Shown one piece after another: positions 44,252 through 53,229 of a stretch of DNA of 64,000 nt. Source of the DNA: a virus. The position numbers and the translations under genes were made by a program. Under the pieces are notes generated by a model, which saw nothing but the letters and a program-made list of their open reading frames with translations, did not search any database and was not told the DNA's origin. The DNA lies in IMG/VR virus record IMGVR_UViG_3300037076_000416, positions 1 through 64,000 of that record. The stretch is one strand, 5' to 3'. Positions within the stretch are counted from its first letter, which is position 1. Each line of letters begins with the position of its first letter.

Positions 44252-45921
44252 TGGGTCCAGTCCCACATCAGCGGATGCCCGGCCGGACCCCAGGTCCAGG
44301 GTCCCGAATCGACCGCCGTCGCGAGCGCCCCGTCGGTCGGCGGCGGGACGACGTCCGGCAGCACCCGCTCGGTCGGCGGGAGCGCCGGAGCCGAGTACAG
44401 GCTGCAGGTGTATCCCGCGTCCGAGGCCCGCCACTCGTTGCGGATTACCTGCAGGTAGGTCGTGACGGGCGGGCTCGTCGAGTCGTCGACGAACGCGAAG
44501 GCGTTGAAGGGGTGGAGGAACGGCACGCCGTCGAGCGCCGGGATGTCGATCCGGGTCCGGACCCCGGAGCGGAAGAAGAGGATGTCCTGGGCCCGGATCG
44601 TCGCCACGTCGGCGTTGGGGAGGTAGGCGTTGCTGATCGACTGCGGGATGATCCCGAACAGGTCCTGCGCGTCCCGGTCGTCAGCCACGATCGACCAGGG
44701 CGACGCTTCCCGCGCCGGCTTCCCGTTGACCTTCATGGTCGTGACGAACGCCGGCGCTCCCGAGACGTTGTAGAGCACCAGGTCGGCCGTCGAGCCGTTC
44801 GGCGTCAGGACGTAGTAAACGTCGGGCGTGAACGCCGTCATCGCCGGCGGAGCTCCGGCGTGGACCGCGAGCGCCGTCCCGGTCCCGTCCGCCTTTGTGT
44901 TCGCGGCGATCGTTCCCATCGTCGTGAAGAGGAGCGGGAACTCGCGCTCCCACCGCGTGAGATCCTGGCCCTTGATCTGGAGCGTGACCGAGCCCGGATA
45001 CCAGACGGCGCGCGGGACGCTGTTGTATTGGGTAACGGGTACGGACCCGTTCATGACCGTGTACGGAACCTGGTCGAAGGTCGTCCAGCCGTAGGCGGTT
45101 GGGAGCGCGACCGGCGTCTTCTGGTCATAGACGGTCTCGTCGACGAGGGCCGAGACCCGATCCTCGTAGGCGAGCAGCACCCGGGAGACCTGGCCCTGCT
45201 GCCGTCGCGCGTAGGAGAGGTCGTAGGCGACCAGGCTCCGCACGAACGACGCGACCGGCGTCGCGAGGAGCGCCCGGTGGCTCTCCCGGTTCAGGAAGCG
45301 CAGGACGCCATCGACGTCGACGTAGACGCGGCCTCCCTCCGCGATCGCGAGGTCGGCGAGCTCGGCCACCGGGCTAGCCGCGACCGCGACGGCCCACACC
45401 GCCGTCGTCTCGGCGACGTCGAGGACGAAGTGGACGCCCTCGGTCAACCCGGCCGCCACGAGGAGCCCACGAGCCACGTTGTCGAGTCGGACGGCGGAGC
45501 TGGGCCCGTAGTTGACCTGCAGGCGCGCGAGCGTCGCAAGCCGATCGAGGAGCCGCATCGAGACGCCTCGCGTTGACTCGGTCGGCGTCAGGGAGTCGAT
45601 CCAGAAGGTGCCGATCTTGGCGAGGATCCCGTTGTAGCCCAGGCGGATGTAGGCCTTCTGGCCAGGGTGGGTCAGGTAGCTGTAGAGCGGTCCGGCCGCG
45701 TTGTCGGGGTCGTAGCGACGCGTGGCATTGTCGAGCTCGACGTTGACCTCCGCGGCGTTGAGCGCCCGCGTGTTCGGATCGACCGACTCGACGCCCGCGA
45801 GCGACAGGACGTAGGGCGTCTCGTTGACGAACGTCACCCCGTCCCATTGGACCCACAGCTCGTAGCCGAACGTGTGGACCGGCGCGAGCGTGGCGGCGAT
45901 CAGGGCCGGATCCACACTCAT
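44242..45921 (-). CDS. Phage tail hub/minor tail protein
   Basis: 559 residues. The start overlaps the distal tail gene by four bases. Beta-rich N-terminus (FGYELWVQWDGVTFVNETPY; DPNTRALNAAEVNVELDNAT) and a middle region with TPTESTRGVSMRLLDRLATL resemble gp27/hub-like tail proteins of siphoviruses. Its position directly after the distal tail protein supports a baseplate hub role. Confidence 0.6.
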   Translation of the reverse strand: MSVDPALIAATLAPVHTFGYELWVQWDGVTFVNETPYVLSLAGVESVDPNTRALNAAEVNVELDNATRRYDPDNAAGPLYSYLTHPGQKAYIRLGYNGILAKIGTFWIDSLTPTESTRGVSMRLLDRLATLARLQVNYGPSSAVRLDNVARGLLVAAGLTEGVHFVLDVAETTAVWAVAVAASPVAELADLAIAEGGRVYVDVDGVLRFLNRESHRALLATPVASFVRSLVAYDLSYARRQQGQVSRVLLAYEDRVSALVDETVYDQKTPVALPTAYGWTTFDQVPYTVMNGSVPVTQYNSVPRAVWYPGSVTLQIKGQDLTRWEREFPLLFTTMGTIAANTKADGTGTALAVHAGAPPAMTAFTPDVYYVLTPNGSTADLVLYNVSGAPAFVTTMKVNGKPAREASPWSIVADDRDAQDLFGIIPQSISNAYLPNADVATIRAQDILFFRSGVRTRIDIPALDGVPFLHPFNAFAFVDDSTSPPVTTYLQVIRNEWRASDAGYTCSLYSAPALPPTERVLPDVVPPPTDGALATAVDSGPWTWGPAGHPLMWDWTQWT

Positions 45922-46289
45922 CGCGGAGCGACCTCGGTCAACACCAGCGAGAACGAGCCCCGGTCTTCAAACTGGCGCTCGAGGGCCCCGATGTCGAGCC
46001 CGACCGAGACGCCGTCGGCGCTCGGCCAGGCGTCCGTGAACGTGAAGGTGGGATAGGCACCGGCTTCGACCGCGCTGCGCCAGAGGCTGACGAGCGAGTC
46101 GTAGACGGCGAGGTCGATCCAGCCGAAGGTCAGGCGGTAGCGGTACGAGAGCGAGAGGACCATCGTCCGCAGGTTGCCGTCGAGGGTGCGTCGAGCGAGG
46201 ACCCGCTGATCGAGCTCGCGGCTGTTCCCGGATGGCCCGGGGAGGCCCAGGTCGATGGTCGTGCCGGCGTAGGTGATCGTGGGCGTCAT
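45918..46289 (-). CDS. Distal tail-like protein
   Basis: 123 residues: MTPTITYAGTTIDLGLPGPS, then SLSYRYRLTFGWIDLAVYDS. It is small and beta-rich and lies immediately after the tape-measure gene with ATGA overlaps on both sides. This is the usual place for the distal tail (Dit-like) protein. The call rests mainly on position and size. Confidence 0.55.
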   Translation of the reverse strand: MTPTITYAGTTIDLGLPGPSGNSRELDQRVLARRTLDGNLRTMVLSLSYRYRLTFGWIDLAVYDSLVSLWRSAVEAGAYPTFTFTDAWPSADGVSVGLDIGALERQFEDRGSFSLVLTEVAPR

Positions 46290-49200
46290 CCCGCCCTCGC
46301 GAGGGTGAGGCCCCGCCGGCGGGCCTCGTCGTCGAGGTGGTCATAGATCGAGCGGGCGAACGCCCGCGCCTCCGCCTCGGTGCCGGCCAGGGAGCCGGCA
46401 GAGATCGTGATCCCGCCGTTGATCGTCAGGCCGCCCCCGCCCAGACCCTCGAGCGTCGGCCGGATCGTGCCGGCGGTCTCGGGCACGAACAACTCAGCCC
46501 GGCGCTCGCCCACGATGTACGGCACGCCCGCATCGACCGCCCCACCACCGGCCCTGGCCGCGGCCTTGATCGTCGTGATGGAGAACGTGGTCTCGGCCTT
46601 GACCAGCGCCGAGGTGTACGACCGCAGGCCATCGGCGAACGACTGGCCGAGCGCCGCCCCGGCAGCCGCATAGGTCACGCCGCTCGCCGCGAGGAGTGCC
46701 ACGACCTTCGCGTTGGTCGCCTTCCAGGCCGCCGGATGCTTGTCGAGGTACGTCTGGAGCGCCGCCATCTCCTTGTCGTAGGCGGTCGTCTGCGCGGCGA
46801 AGCGGGCGTCCTCGGCGGTACTCGCGTCCTTCGCGAGCAGGTCGTTGGCGTCCTTCTGGAGCGTCAGCGCATCGATCTTGGTCCGCGCGTCGGCCTCCAG
46901 CCTCGCGATGTTCTGCTCGGCGAGGTAGTCGGAGAGGGCCTGCTGCGCCGATGCGAGCGCGGCGGGATCCGCCGCGGTCCCGACCGCGGCCTGCAACTCG
47001 GCGAGCCGACGCGCGTCCTGGACGTCCGCGAGCGCCTTCCGGGCCGCGTCCACTCCGGCGTTGATCGCGCCGATCTGGCTGTCGAGTTGCGCGTTCGCGA
47101 GGCTCCGGGTGTCATCGATCGCCCGCAGGTTCTTGGAGTGGAGATCATCGAAGAACGTGCGGGCCGCGGTGTTCACCTTCTCGAACGCCGCCGACAGGTT
47201 CGTCTTTGCGTCGTCGGCGAGGGTCCGAAGTTTCGCCTTGGCGCTGTCGGCCGCCGTCCCGGCGCCGCCGGTCGCCGTCGCGAACCGATCCGCGGCGGTG
47301 ACTCCGGATCCGCCGAGCATCGCGATCGACGCCTCCAGTTGGGCGTTCGCGGTGTTCGACCCAACCGTCTTGCTGATCGCGGCGACCTGGGCCTGATAGC
47401 TCGGGTACAGCTCCTCGGTCTTGGTGATGACCCCTTGGAGTGCCGTGACCATGGGGGCCAGCGCCGCGCCGAACAGGCCCGTGGTCGGGAGGCTCGCGAT
47501 CGTGGAGCGCAGCCCGTCGGCGAGTGCCAAGGCCGCGTTCCGGCCAGCCACGAAACCTGGCCCCTTGAGCGCATCGAGGTAGGCAAGGATGGACATCGCC
47601 GTGTTGGCCGAGGCCTCGCGCACGGCCGGGTCGCCGGCGTTGAGGCCGTCGACGAGGGCCTTCGCGTGGAGCGCGCCGGCGAGCATCGTCTTGACCTTCG
47701 CGAGGTCGAGCGGCTTGTGGAAGGCGTTCATCAGGACGTTTCCGGAGGCGACAATCGCAGCCGCCGCCGACTCGGCGCCCTTGCCGAACTCGATGCCGGC
47801 GTCCACTCCCGCGTCGCGGGCCGCGTTCGCCTTCTCCTTGATCGCGAACGTCAGATCCTCGGCCATCGCTGCACCGGCCTCCGAGGGTGCCGGGCTTCCA
47901 CGCCCGCCGGCCGCCAGGCTCTCCGCCCATCCCCGCCCGGCCGCGTCGCCGGCGTCCTTCTGCCGAGCGAGGATCTGCGCGTTGACCACGTCCAGGTCGG
48001 ACTGAAGACTCTTGAGTTGGTCGCCGTAGAGCAGCGTCCCGAAGGGCAGGTTGGCGATCTTCTCGATGCCGGCAACGATCGCCGCGCGGGCGGTCTCCAT
48101 CTCGGCGAGGGTGGCGGTCTTGACGTACTCGGTGGTCTGCGTCGCGATCGCGTCGGCCTGCTTGTTGAGGCCGTCGTTGATCATCGCCCAGGCGGCGACG
48201 ACGGCCGCCGCAGCGACGAGGGGCAGTGCCAGGGTGAGGCCGGCGCCGAAGATCGATCCGGCCTTGGTGCCGGCAGTCATCCACGGCGCCACGTTCGCGG
48301 TGAGGGCAGCGGCCAACTGGGGGGCCACCTGCGAGCCGAGGATGCCGGCCGCGCCCCCGATCCCCGCGAACAGCACGCGGGTCAACTGGGGCCCGAGGAG
48401 CGCGGCCACCATCAGCAGGTCGCCCATGTTCGTGCCGATCCCGGCCAGGCCGCCTTGGAAGTCGTGCAGCATGAGCAGCGCCTTGCCGGCGAACGTGTTG
48501 TCGTTGATCTCGCCGGCCTTCGCGACGGCATCGGTGTACTGCTCGACGGTCGGGACGAAGGACGCGAGGGCCTGCCCGGGCTTAAGCAGGGACGCGACCA
48601 GGCCGCCCACCCGCTTCCCGAACAGGTCCTGAGCCTTCTGCGTCCGCTCGAACGCGTCAGCCGTGTTGGAGATGTCGGCGATGACGGTGTTGAACTCCTC
48701 CGGCGAGTGGACCTTGGAGAGCGCCGTCTGGAAGCCCTGGGCCGCGCGGTCGGCGGTCACGCCGGCCTTCGCGAAGAGGTTGACGATCCCGAGGGTCTGA
48801 TCGGTGGACCAGCCGGCGGCGGCCATCGTCGGCGCGAACTTGATCAGGGAGTCCACCACGGCGTTCGCGTTGACGCCGAGAACCTGGGCGCTCGCGGTGA
48901 CCTTGTCCATCATCACCGGCATATCGGCGAGGGAGATGACGCCCGTCTTGACCAGGGAGTTGAAGCGGTCCACGGCCTCCGCCGCGGTCCCGCCGACGAT
49001 CTCGGCGTAGTCGAGGAAGTTGGCGGCGAGGGCCGTTGCGGCCGCCCCGGTGATGTCGAAGTGGGTCTTGAGGCCGATCTTGGTGTCCGCGATCTCGGCG
49101 TAGGTCTGGTGGGCGTTCTTGTAGAGATCGTTGAGCGCCGCGGAGAACACCTTGGCGTCCTCGGTCGAGGCGCCCGTCTGGACCCGGTACTCGCCGGCCA

Positions 49201-49414
49201 ACTCGTTGAGTTGGGTCGCGCCGGTCACGGCGGACGCGAGCCCCGCGCCAACGCCGGCCCCGATCGCGCCGCCGATCGCCTTGTTGATCTTGCCCGAGAG
49301 GCGCGCCGCCATCGTGGTGCCGGCCGAGTCGGCGGCCTTCGCGGCGGATGCTTCAAAGGCGCCCGTGTCCAGGTTGAGCCGGACGAGGGCGAACAGGTCT
49401 GCGACGACGCTCAT
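46286..49414 (-). CDS. Tail tape-measure protein
   Basis: 1042 residues, the longest late gene. It is Ala-rich and largely helical. The N-terminal part AAKAADSAGTTMAARLSGKI and the QLNELAGEYRVQTGASTEDA segment match the tape-measure repeat region. Hydrophobic stretches follow in the middle (TLALPLVAAAAVVAAWAMI), and a long coiled-coil tail ends in GGGAVDAGVPYIVGERRAEL, also typical of this family. It sets tail length and is ejected with the DNA. The length implies a siphovirus tail well over 100 nm. Confidence 0.88.
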   Translation of the reverse strand: MSVVADLFALVRLNLDTGAFEASAAKAADSAGTTMAARLSGKINKAIGGAIGAGVGAGLASAVTGATQLNELAGEYRVQTGASTEDAKVFSAALNDLYKNAHQTYAEIADTKIGLKTHFDITGAAATALAANFLDYAEIVGGTAAEAVDRFNSLVKTGVISLADMPVMMDKVTASAQVLGVNANAVVDSLIKFAPTMAAAGWSTDQTLGIVNLFAKAGVTADRAAQGFQTALSKVHSPEEFNTVIADISNTADAFERTQKAQDLFGKRVGGLVASLLKPGQALASFVPTVEQYTDAVAKAGEINDNTFAGKALLMLHDFQGGLAGIGTNMGDLLMVAALLGPQLTRVLFAGIGGAAGILGSQVAPQLAAALTANVAPWMTAGTKAGSIFGAGLTLALPLVAAAAVVAAWAMINDGLNKQADAIATQTTEYVKTATLAEMETARAAIVAGIEKIANLPFGTLLYGDQLKSLQSDLDVVNAQILARQKDAGDAAGRGWAESLAAGGRGSPAPSEAGAAMAEDLTFAIKEKANAARDAGVDAGIEFGKGAESAAAAIVASGNVLMNAFHKPLDLAKVKTMLAGALHAKALVDGLNAGDPAVREASANTAMSILAYLDALKGPGFVAGRNAALALADGLRSTIASLPTTGLFGAALAPMVTALQGVITKTEELYPSYQAQVAAISKTVGSNTANAQLEASIAMLGGSGVTAADRFATATGGAGTAADSAKAKLRTLADDAKTNLSAAFEKVNTAARTFFDDLHSKNLRAIDDTRSLANAQLDSQIGAINAGVDAARKALADVQDARRLAELQAAVGTAADPAALASAQQALSDYLAEQNIARLEADARTKIDALTLQKDANDLLAKDASTAEDARFAAQTTAYDKEMAALQTYLDKHPAAWKATNAKVVALLAASGVTYAAAGAALGQSFADGLRSYTSALVKAETTFSITTIKAAARAGGGAVDAGVPYIVGERRAELFVPETAGTIRPTLEGLGGGGLTINGGITISAGSLAGTEAEARAFARSIYDHLDDEARRRGLTLARAG

Positions 49415-49807
49415 CTAGTGGACCTTCACGATGCCCAACTCGGAGAGCTTCCCGAGCGCGGCCAGGTACTCGGTCACCGACTGGGGTGGACGCGCGGGCA
49501 GGTACGACGGGCGGGGCAGGTCCGGCAGCTTGGTCACCGCGAGGCCATACGTCGGCACCGCGGCGCGCTCGAGGGCGTCGTGGACCGCCACGAAGATCTC
49601 GCCCATCCGGTCCCTGCGCTCCCCGGTCATCCGCTCCTGCGCCTTCCGGTAGAGGAGCGTGACTTGGCGGATCGTGAGTGACCCTTCAACGTCGGCGGGG
49701 CTGCGGTAGTGCCAGTTGGCGATCGCCCACTCGTAGAACTCGCCTGGGCCGACGCGACGGCCGCCCGAGCGATCCCCACCACGAGCGCCACCTGGCTGGA
49801 TGCTTGG
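49415..49807 (-). CDS. Tail assembly chaperone, -1 frameshift extension (T-like)
   Basis: The -1 frame carries the native continuation: PSIQPGGARGGDRSGGRRV, EFYEWAIANWHYRSPADVEG and RQVTLLYRKAQERM, down to a stop one base before the tape-measure ATG. A C5 run (TTC CCC CAA, 49804-49812) lies where the two frames would join. The fused GT-like product would be about 230 residues. An internal ATG at 49630 could start a 71-residue fragment but is probably not used. Confidence 0.65.
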   Translation of the reverse strand, partial: PSIQPGGARGGDRSGGRRVGPGEFYEWAIANWHYRSPADVEGSLTIRQVTLLYRKAQERMTGERRDRMGEIFVAVHDALERAAVPTYGLAVTKLPDLPRPSYLPARPPQSVTEYLAALGKLSELGIVKVH

Positions 49808-50109
49808 GGGAATGCCACCTCGGTCAACTTGGAGTAGATCGCATCGATCTCGCGCTCGGTCGCGTTCTCCAAGTCGCCCAGGGCGTGCGTCACGTCATAG
49901 GCCAGGATCAACTCGCGCTCCGAGTCGGCGATCGCTTGGACGCCTTCCGGGGTGTCGCTCGGATAAGCCGCCAGCCTGAGGAACGACTCCTGGAGCTGGT
50001 TCTGCCAGGCCCGGTTGGCCCGCCAGACCAACTCCGGGACCAGGATCGTCTTGCCCCCGACGACGAACGGGAGGAGGCCGGATGCGACCTCCTCCTCCTC
50101 GCTCGGCAT
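49627..50109 (-). CDS. Tail assembly chaperone, short product (G-like)
   Basis: 160 residues in the zero frame, of which about the first 105 look native (VVGGKTILVPELVWRANRAW, REIDAIYSKLTEVAFPQ). The C-terminal ~45 residues are low-complexity (SGRSPTGTTAA), as expected when a downstream gene is read in the wrong frame. It lies between the major tail protein and the tape measure, the canonical site of the G/GT pair. Confidence 0.75.
   Translation of the reverse strand: MPSEEEEVASGLLPFVVGGKTILVPELVWRANRAWQNQLQESFLRLAAYPSDTPEGVQAIADSERELILAYDVTHALGDLENATEREIDAIYSKLTEVAFPQASSQVALVVGIARAAVASAQASSTSGRSPTGTTAAPPTLKGHSRSAKSRSSTGRRRSG
49804..49812 (-). promoter_or_regulatory. Candidate -1 programmed frameshift site
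   Basis: Zero frame reads TTC CCC CAA. The P-site tRNA on CCC can re-pair with CCC after slipping back one base on the C5 run, giving CCA AGC and the native-looking extension. A second possible slip (GTG GGG ATC, 49771-49779) lies 11 codons downstream. Confidence 0.5.
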
Positions 50110-50114
50110 GGCGG

Positions 50115-50873
50115 TCAGCCGACCTCGATCTTGATCGGGACCAGGGTGGGATCCGCGCCGTCATAGTGGCCGTGCATGACGACGTGGCTCCCGGCGATCG
50201 CCGAGTCCGACATCTCCACGTCGAGGGTGCCTTCGGAGAGGGCCTTGGTGACGGTGACCTTGAGGTGCCGGCCGTCCACGCCGAGCCCGTCGAGGATGAC
50301 GTCCTGGAATGCCGCCGAGGCGACGCGGCCGATCCGCCAGGTCGTGATCGTGGTGCCGGCGTCGTCCACCATGACGACGGCGTCACCGGAGTCGTGGTTG
50401 AACCGCAGCGGCTTCTCGGTCGCGACCGTCAGGCCGGACACGTAGCCGACGACCTTGACGATCTCGGTCTCACCGGCGTCGCCGACTTTGAGGAACTTCC
50501 CGGTTGCGATGTTGGTTGAGGCCGTGAGGACCAGCGCGGACGCGCCCGCCACCGAGTCCGCGCTCAGCGTCGTGGCGAGGCCGAGCGTGACCGTGATGGT
50601 GCCGGTCCCGACGACGGACGTGGCACCCGGCATCGACCAGGCGATCTTGGCGGCCGACAACTCATTGACGTCGAACTCGACCGAGACATCGACCTTGGTG
50701 TTGAACACGGCGCCCGCGAGCGCCCCGCCGGCGCCCTGGAACTCGGGCTTGATCTGGGTGGCCTTGACCGACGCCTTGGGCGCCGTTTCGGTGGCCCCGA
50801 CCTCGACGCCGCCAACCGTGAGGCTGGCCGGCGCGCCGAAGAACAGGGCAGTCGTGTCGATGACCGTCGCCAT
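50115..50873 (-). CDS. Major tail protein
   Basis: 252 residues from ATG 50873, with AAGGAG just upstream. N-terminus MATVIDTTALFFGAPASLTV, then FNTKVDVSVEFDVNELSAAK. A middle insert (TLGLATTLSADSVAGASALV) resembles the small beta domain seen in other proteins of this cluster, and the C-terminus is KVTVTKALSEGTLDVEM. Size and position between the tail-completion proteins and the chaperone indicate the tail-tube subunit. Confidence 0.75.
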   Translation of the reverse strand: MATVIDTTALFFGAPASLTVGGVEVGATETAPKASVKATQIKPEFQGAGGALAGAVFNTKVDVSVEFDVNELSAAKIAWSMPGATSVVGTGTITVTLGLATTLSADSVAGASALVLTASTNIATGKFLKVGDAGETEIVKVVGYVSGLTVATEKPLRFNHDSGDAVVMVDDAGTTITTWRIGRVASAAFQDVILDGLGVDGRHLKVTVTKALSEGTLDVEMSDSAIAGSHVVMHGHYDGADPTLVPIKIEVG

Positions 50874-50887
50874 GCTGGTACTCCTTC

Positions 50888-51313
50888 CTAGGGGATGGGC
50901 TGGGTGCTGACGTTGAGCCGGAACACGCCGTAGGCGTAGGGCTGGCTGGTGCCGGGATCCTTGCCGAGCGTCGGGCCTCCCTCCACGACGCTGCCGAAGA
51001 TCGGAAGGCCGGAGGCGGCGACGCGCGGGCCTCGCCGATGGAACACGCCAGCGCAGGCGAGATAGAGCACTTCGGCCGCCGGGAAGGTGGCCGCGTAGCA
51101 GCGCAACGCGAGCGTGACGCTCGACGTGGCGGTCCCGGCCTCCCACGGCGGGTCGAGGACCGCAAGGACGATGAAGGGCAGATACGCACCGGCGCCCTTG
51201 GCGTCGCCGGCCGATGGCTCGGTGGGACGGATCCGGGTCGTGATCTCGGTCACGCCGGGAGCCGCGTACAACTCATCGATGGCCGCGCCCAGGGGCGAGA
51301 GGATCGGGGTCAT
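50888..51313 (-). CDS. Tail terminator/completion protein
   Basis: 141 residues: AIDELYAAPGVTEITTRIRP, a VTLALRCYAATFPAAEVLYL helix and a C-terminal YAYGVFRLNVSTQPIP strand. The start overlaps the gp10-like gene (ATGA). Location between the HK97 gp10-like gene and the major tail protein fits a tail-terminator. The family call is positional. Confidence 0.55.
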   Translation of the reverse strand: MTPILSPLGAAIDELYAAPGVTEITTRIRPTEPSAGDAKGAGAYLPFIVLAVLDPPWEAGTATSSVTLALRCYAATFPAAEVLYLACAGVFHRRGPRVAASGLPIFGSVVEGGPTLGKDPGTSQPYAYGVFRLNVSTQPIP

Positions 51314-51783
51314 GACATGCCCGGCTTCACGCGCCGAGCGACCGCCGGAGCGATGACCGCCTCCGAAGCGCCCGCGACGTTGCGGTTGACAGCCGGCGTG
51401 AGGAACGGGCGGGCGATCTGGTGGATCGTCCCGAGTTCGTTGAGGTGGCCGAGCCGTGACGAGAAACCCACGAACAGCACGACCTGGTTGAGCGGCGTGG
51501 CGAGGCCGCGGGGCTTGCCTTGGGTGTTGCCGGCGACCTTCTTCCCGAGCGCCCACACGCCGAGGACTCCGGTGTCGGCCAGCATCGGGACGCCGCGCTC
51601 CGCGGCTCTCTCGGGATCTCGGGGGGCGTTGGCGACGGCATCGTCGAGGATCCGTTGGCCGACGATCGCGAGACCGTCAGCCGCCCCGAGCATCACGTCG
51701 TTGAGCGCGGCCCGGTTCATGACGACCTTCTTCGCCCGGTTCGCGATGATCTTGGCGGAGGGAGCGCGGCTGTACGGCATCAC
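51310..51783 (-). CDS. HK97 gp10-like tail-completion protein
   Basis: 157 residues: a basic N-terminal helix region (KIIANRAKKVVMNRAALNDV), then IVGQRILDDAVANAPRD and FVGFSSRLGHLNELGT. The pattern AxxxAP.DTG..GHL.E.GT is the HK97 gp10 signature. It overlaps its neighbours by four bases on each side. Confidence 0.7.
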   Translation of the reverse strand: MMPYSRAPSAKIIANRAKKVVMNRAALNDVMLGAADGLAIVGQRILDDAVANAPRDPERAAERGVPMLADTGVLGVWALGKKVAGNTQGKPRGLATPLNQVVLFVGFSSRLGHLNELGTIHQIARPFLTPAVNRNVAGASEAVIAPAVARRVKPGMS

Positions 51784-52367
51784 TCGATCGCCTGGAGATC
51801 GAGCTTCAGATGGTGGTCCTGGCCGGCCTGGTCGTGGATCCCGAGGATGTCGTAGCGGATCCCGTCATGGCTGACCCAGGCCGCCGTCGTCAGGCCCGCC
51901 AGGGGCCAGATGTAGGCCACGTGGCTGCTCACGACGGCGCCACCCTGGGACAGGATGGCCGCCTCGCGCGCCGTACGTGGCTGGATCAGCCCGTCAACGG
52001 TCGCCAGGATCGCGGGGCCTTCGACGGGCTGGTGGTACGCATCGAGGATCGGGACGCCGGTGCCGTCGACCTGTCGGATCGGATCGCCCTGGTGGTGGCG
52101 GACGGCGAGCGGCGTAGTGAGCGCGGCGCTCGTGGTGGTCGCGGTGATGACCTGGACGATCTCGGATTCGCCGGGATCTCCCACCCGAAGGTACGCGCCA
52201 TCCGACGGGGCGACGAGAAGCGCGGCGTAGGCGAGCGCGGCGGTTCCGGTCGGGGCGTCCGCGGTAAGCGTCGTGTCCGCGCCACCGGCGGTGTCAGGCC
52301 CGCCGGCGGTTTGCGTGGCCGTCCCGTGGATGACCAACGTGTCCCGGAACAGATCGCCGAGGCTCAC
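51780..52367 (-). CDS. Head closure/head-tail joining protein
   Basis: 195 residues. It begins MSLGDLFRDTLVIHGTA and carries an inserted beta domain (TLTADAPTGTAALAYAALLV; RVGDPGESEIVQVITAT) like the one in the major tail protein. It ends YDILGIHDQAGQDHHLKLDL, typical of phage head-closure proteins, where a similar terminal strand occurs. Confidence 0.6.
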   Translation of the reverse strand: MSLGDLFRDTLVIHGTATQTAGGPDTAGGADTTLTADAPTGTAALAYAALLVAPSDGAYLRVGDPGESEIVQVITATTTSAALTTPLAVRHHQGDPIRQVDGTGVPILDAYHQPVEGPAILATVDGLIQPRTAREAAILSQGGAVVSSHVAYIWPLAGLTTAAWVSHDGIRYDILGIHDQAGQDHHLKLDLQAIE

Positions 52368-52936
52368 GTCGGCTCCATCGCGGAGTGGATCCGCATGGCG
52401 TAGGCGGGCCGGCGGAGGAGGACGGAGCGGGCCAGGTTGCCCCGGCTCATCCGGCCCGCCGACAGCCCGCGGGTGTACTGGTAGTCGCCGATCGTCTCGG
52501 AGTCGAGGCCCGTCTCGCCGACGGTGCCGCGGACGAGCTCGATCACGGCGCGCTTGACCGCGGCCGTGTCGGAGGGCGTGTACGTGGCGGTCACGGTGCC
52601 CTGCCAGCCGAGGTAGAGCTGTCGCCAGGGTGGATCATCGGCAAGGTCCGGGGTCCAGATCCGCCGGATCATCCCGCTCGAGGGCGTGAACAGGAACTCG
52701 CTGGCGGCGAGCGTGCGGCCGGCATCCGTCATGACGACGGACTCGGCCCGGCGCCGGAGGTAGAGCGGCGTGTCGCCAATCCCGGGCATGAACGTGTCGG
52801 TGCGCTCGCCCGTGAGGGGGCCAACGCGACCGGCGAGCCATGCCTCTTCCCGATCGATGACCGCCTGCAGGTCGACATCGCTGAGGCGCGAACGCACGAG
52901 CGCCCGAACGGCAGCGATGTCGACGAGAGACGGCAT
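52364..52936 (-). CDS. Head-tail connector (adaptor) protein
   Basis: 190 residues: MPSLVDIAAVRALVRSRLSD, helical, with VIDREEAWLAGRVGPLTGER, a YTPSDTAAVKRAVIELVRG helix and a basic C-terminus. This is the helical gp6/gp15-like adaptor layout. It overlaps the head-closure gene by four bases. Confidence 0.6.
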   Translation of the reverse strand: MPSLVDIAAVRALVRSRLSDVDLQAVIDREEAWLAGRVGPLTGERTDTFMPGIGDTPLYLRRRAESVVMTDAGRTLAASEFLFTPSSGMIRRIWTPDLADDPPWRQLYLGWQGTVTATYTPSDTAAVKRAVIELVRGTVGETGLDSETIGDYQYTRGLSAGRMSRGNLARSVLLRRPAYAMRIHSAMEPT

Positions 52937-52938
52937 GG

Positions 52939-53229
52939 CTACTTCCGCCCGCGCCTGGCAGGGGCCGGCTCAGGTTCGGTGACGAGCGCCTCCACGGCGA
53001 GCGCCGTCTCGGCGGCAGCCTGCTTGGCTGGGTTGCCCACGAACACCTCGCCCCCGCGGATCGGCTTGGGGCCGACTCCGTGGATGCCAGGCGCGACGAC
53101 GAGCGGCCCGTGAGGGTCCGCCTCGCCGGCGTTCGTCGGCGGGAGGAAGTCCTGCGGCTGCGGGTCCACCGCGGCGTCGCGGAGCGGCGTGCCGATGAGG
53201 ATCGGCACGCCCGCGTCGCGAGCATCCAT
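52939..53229 (-). CDS. Small phage protein downstream of the capsid gene
   Basis: 96 residues: DAGVPILIGTPLRDAAVDPQ, PGIHGVGPKPIRGGEVFVGN, with a low-complexity acidic/basic tail. No family was recognised. Small proteins of this kind between capsid and connector genes are common. Its ATG touches the capsid stop. Confidence 0.55.
   Translation of the reverse strand: MDARDAGVPILIGTPLRDAAVDPQPQDFLPPTNAGEADPHGPLVVAPGIHGVGPKPIRGGEVFVGNPAKQAAAETALAVEALVTEPEPAPARRGRK

Noticed and set aside
46337-49681. Very long open frame antisense to the tape-measure gene
   Set aside because: It is Arg/Gly/Asp-rich with no domain signal and lies exactly opposite a clear tape-measure protein; high GC commonly leaves such frames open.
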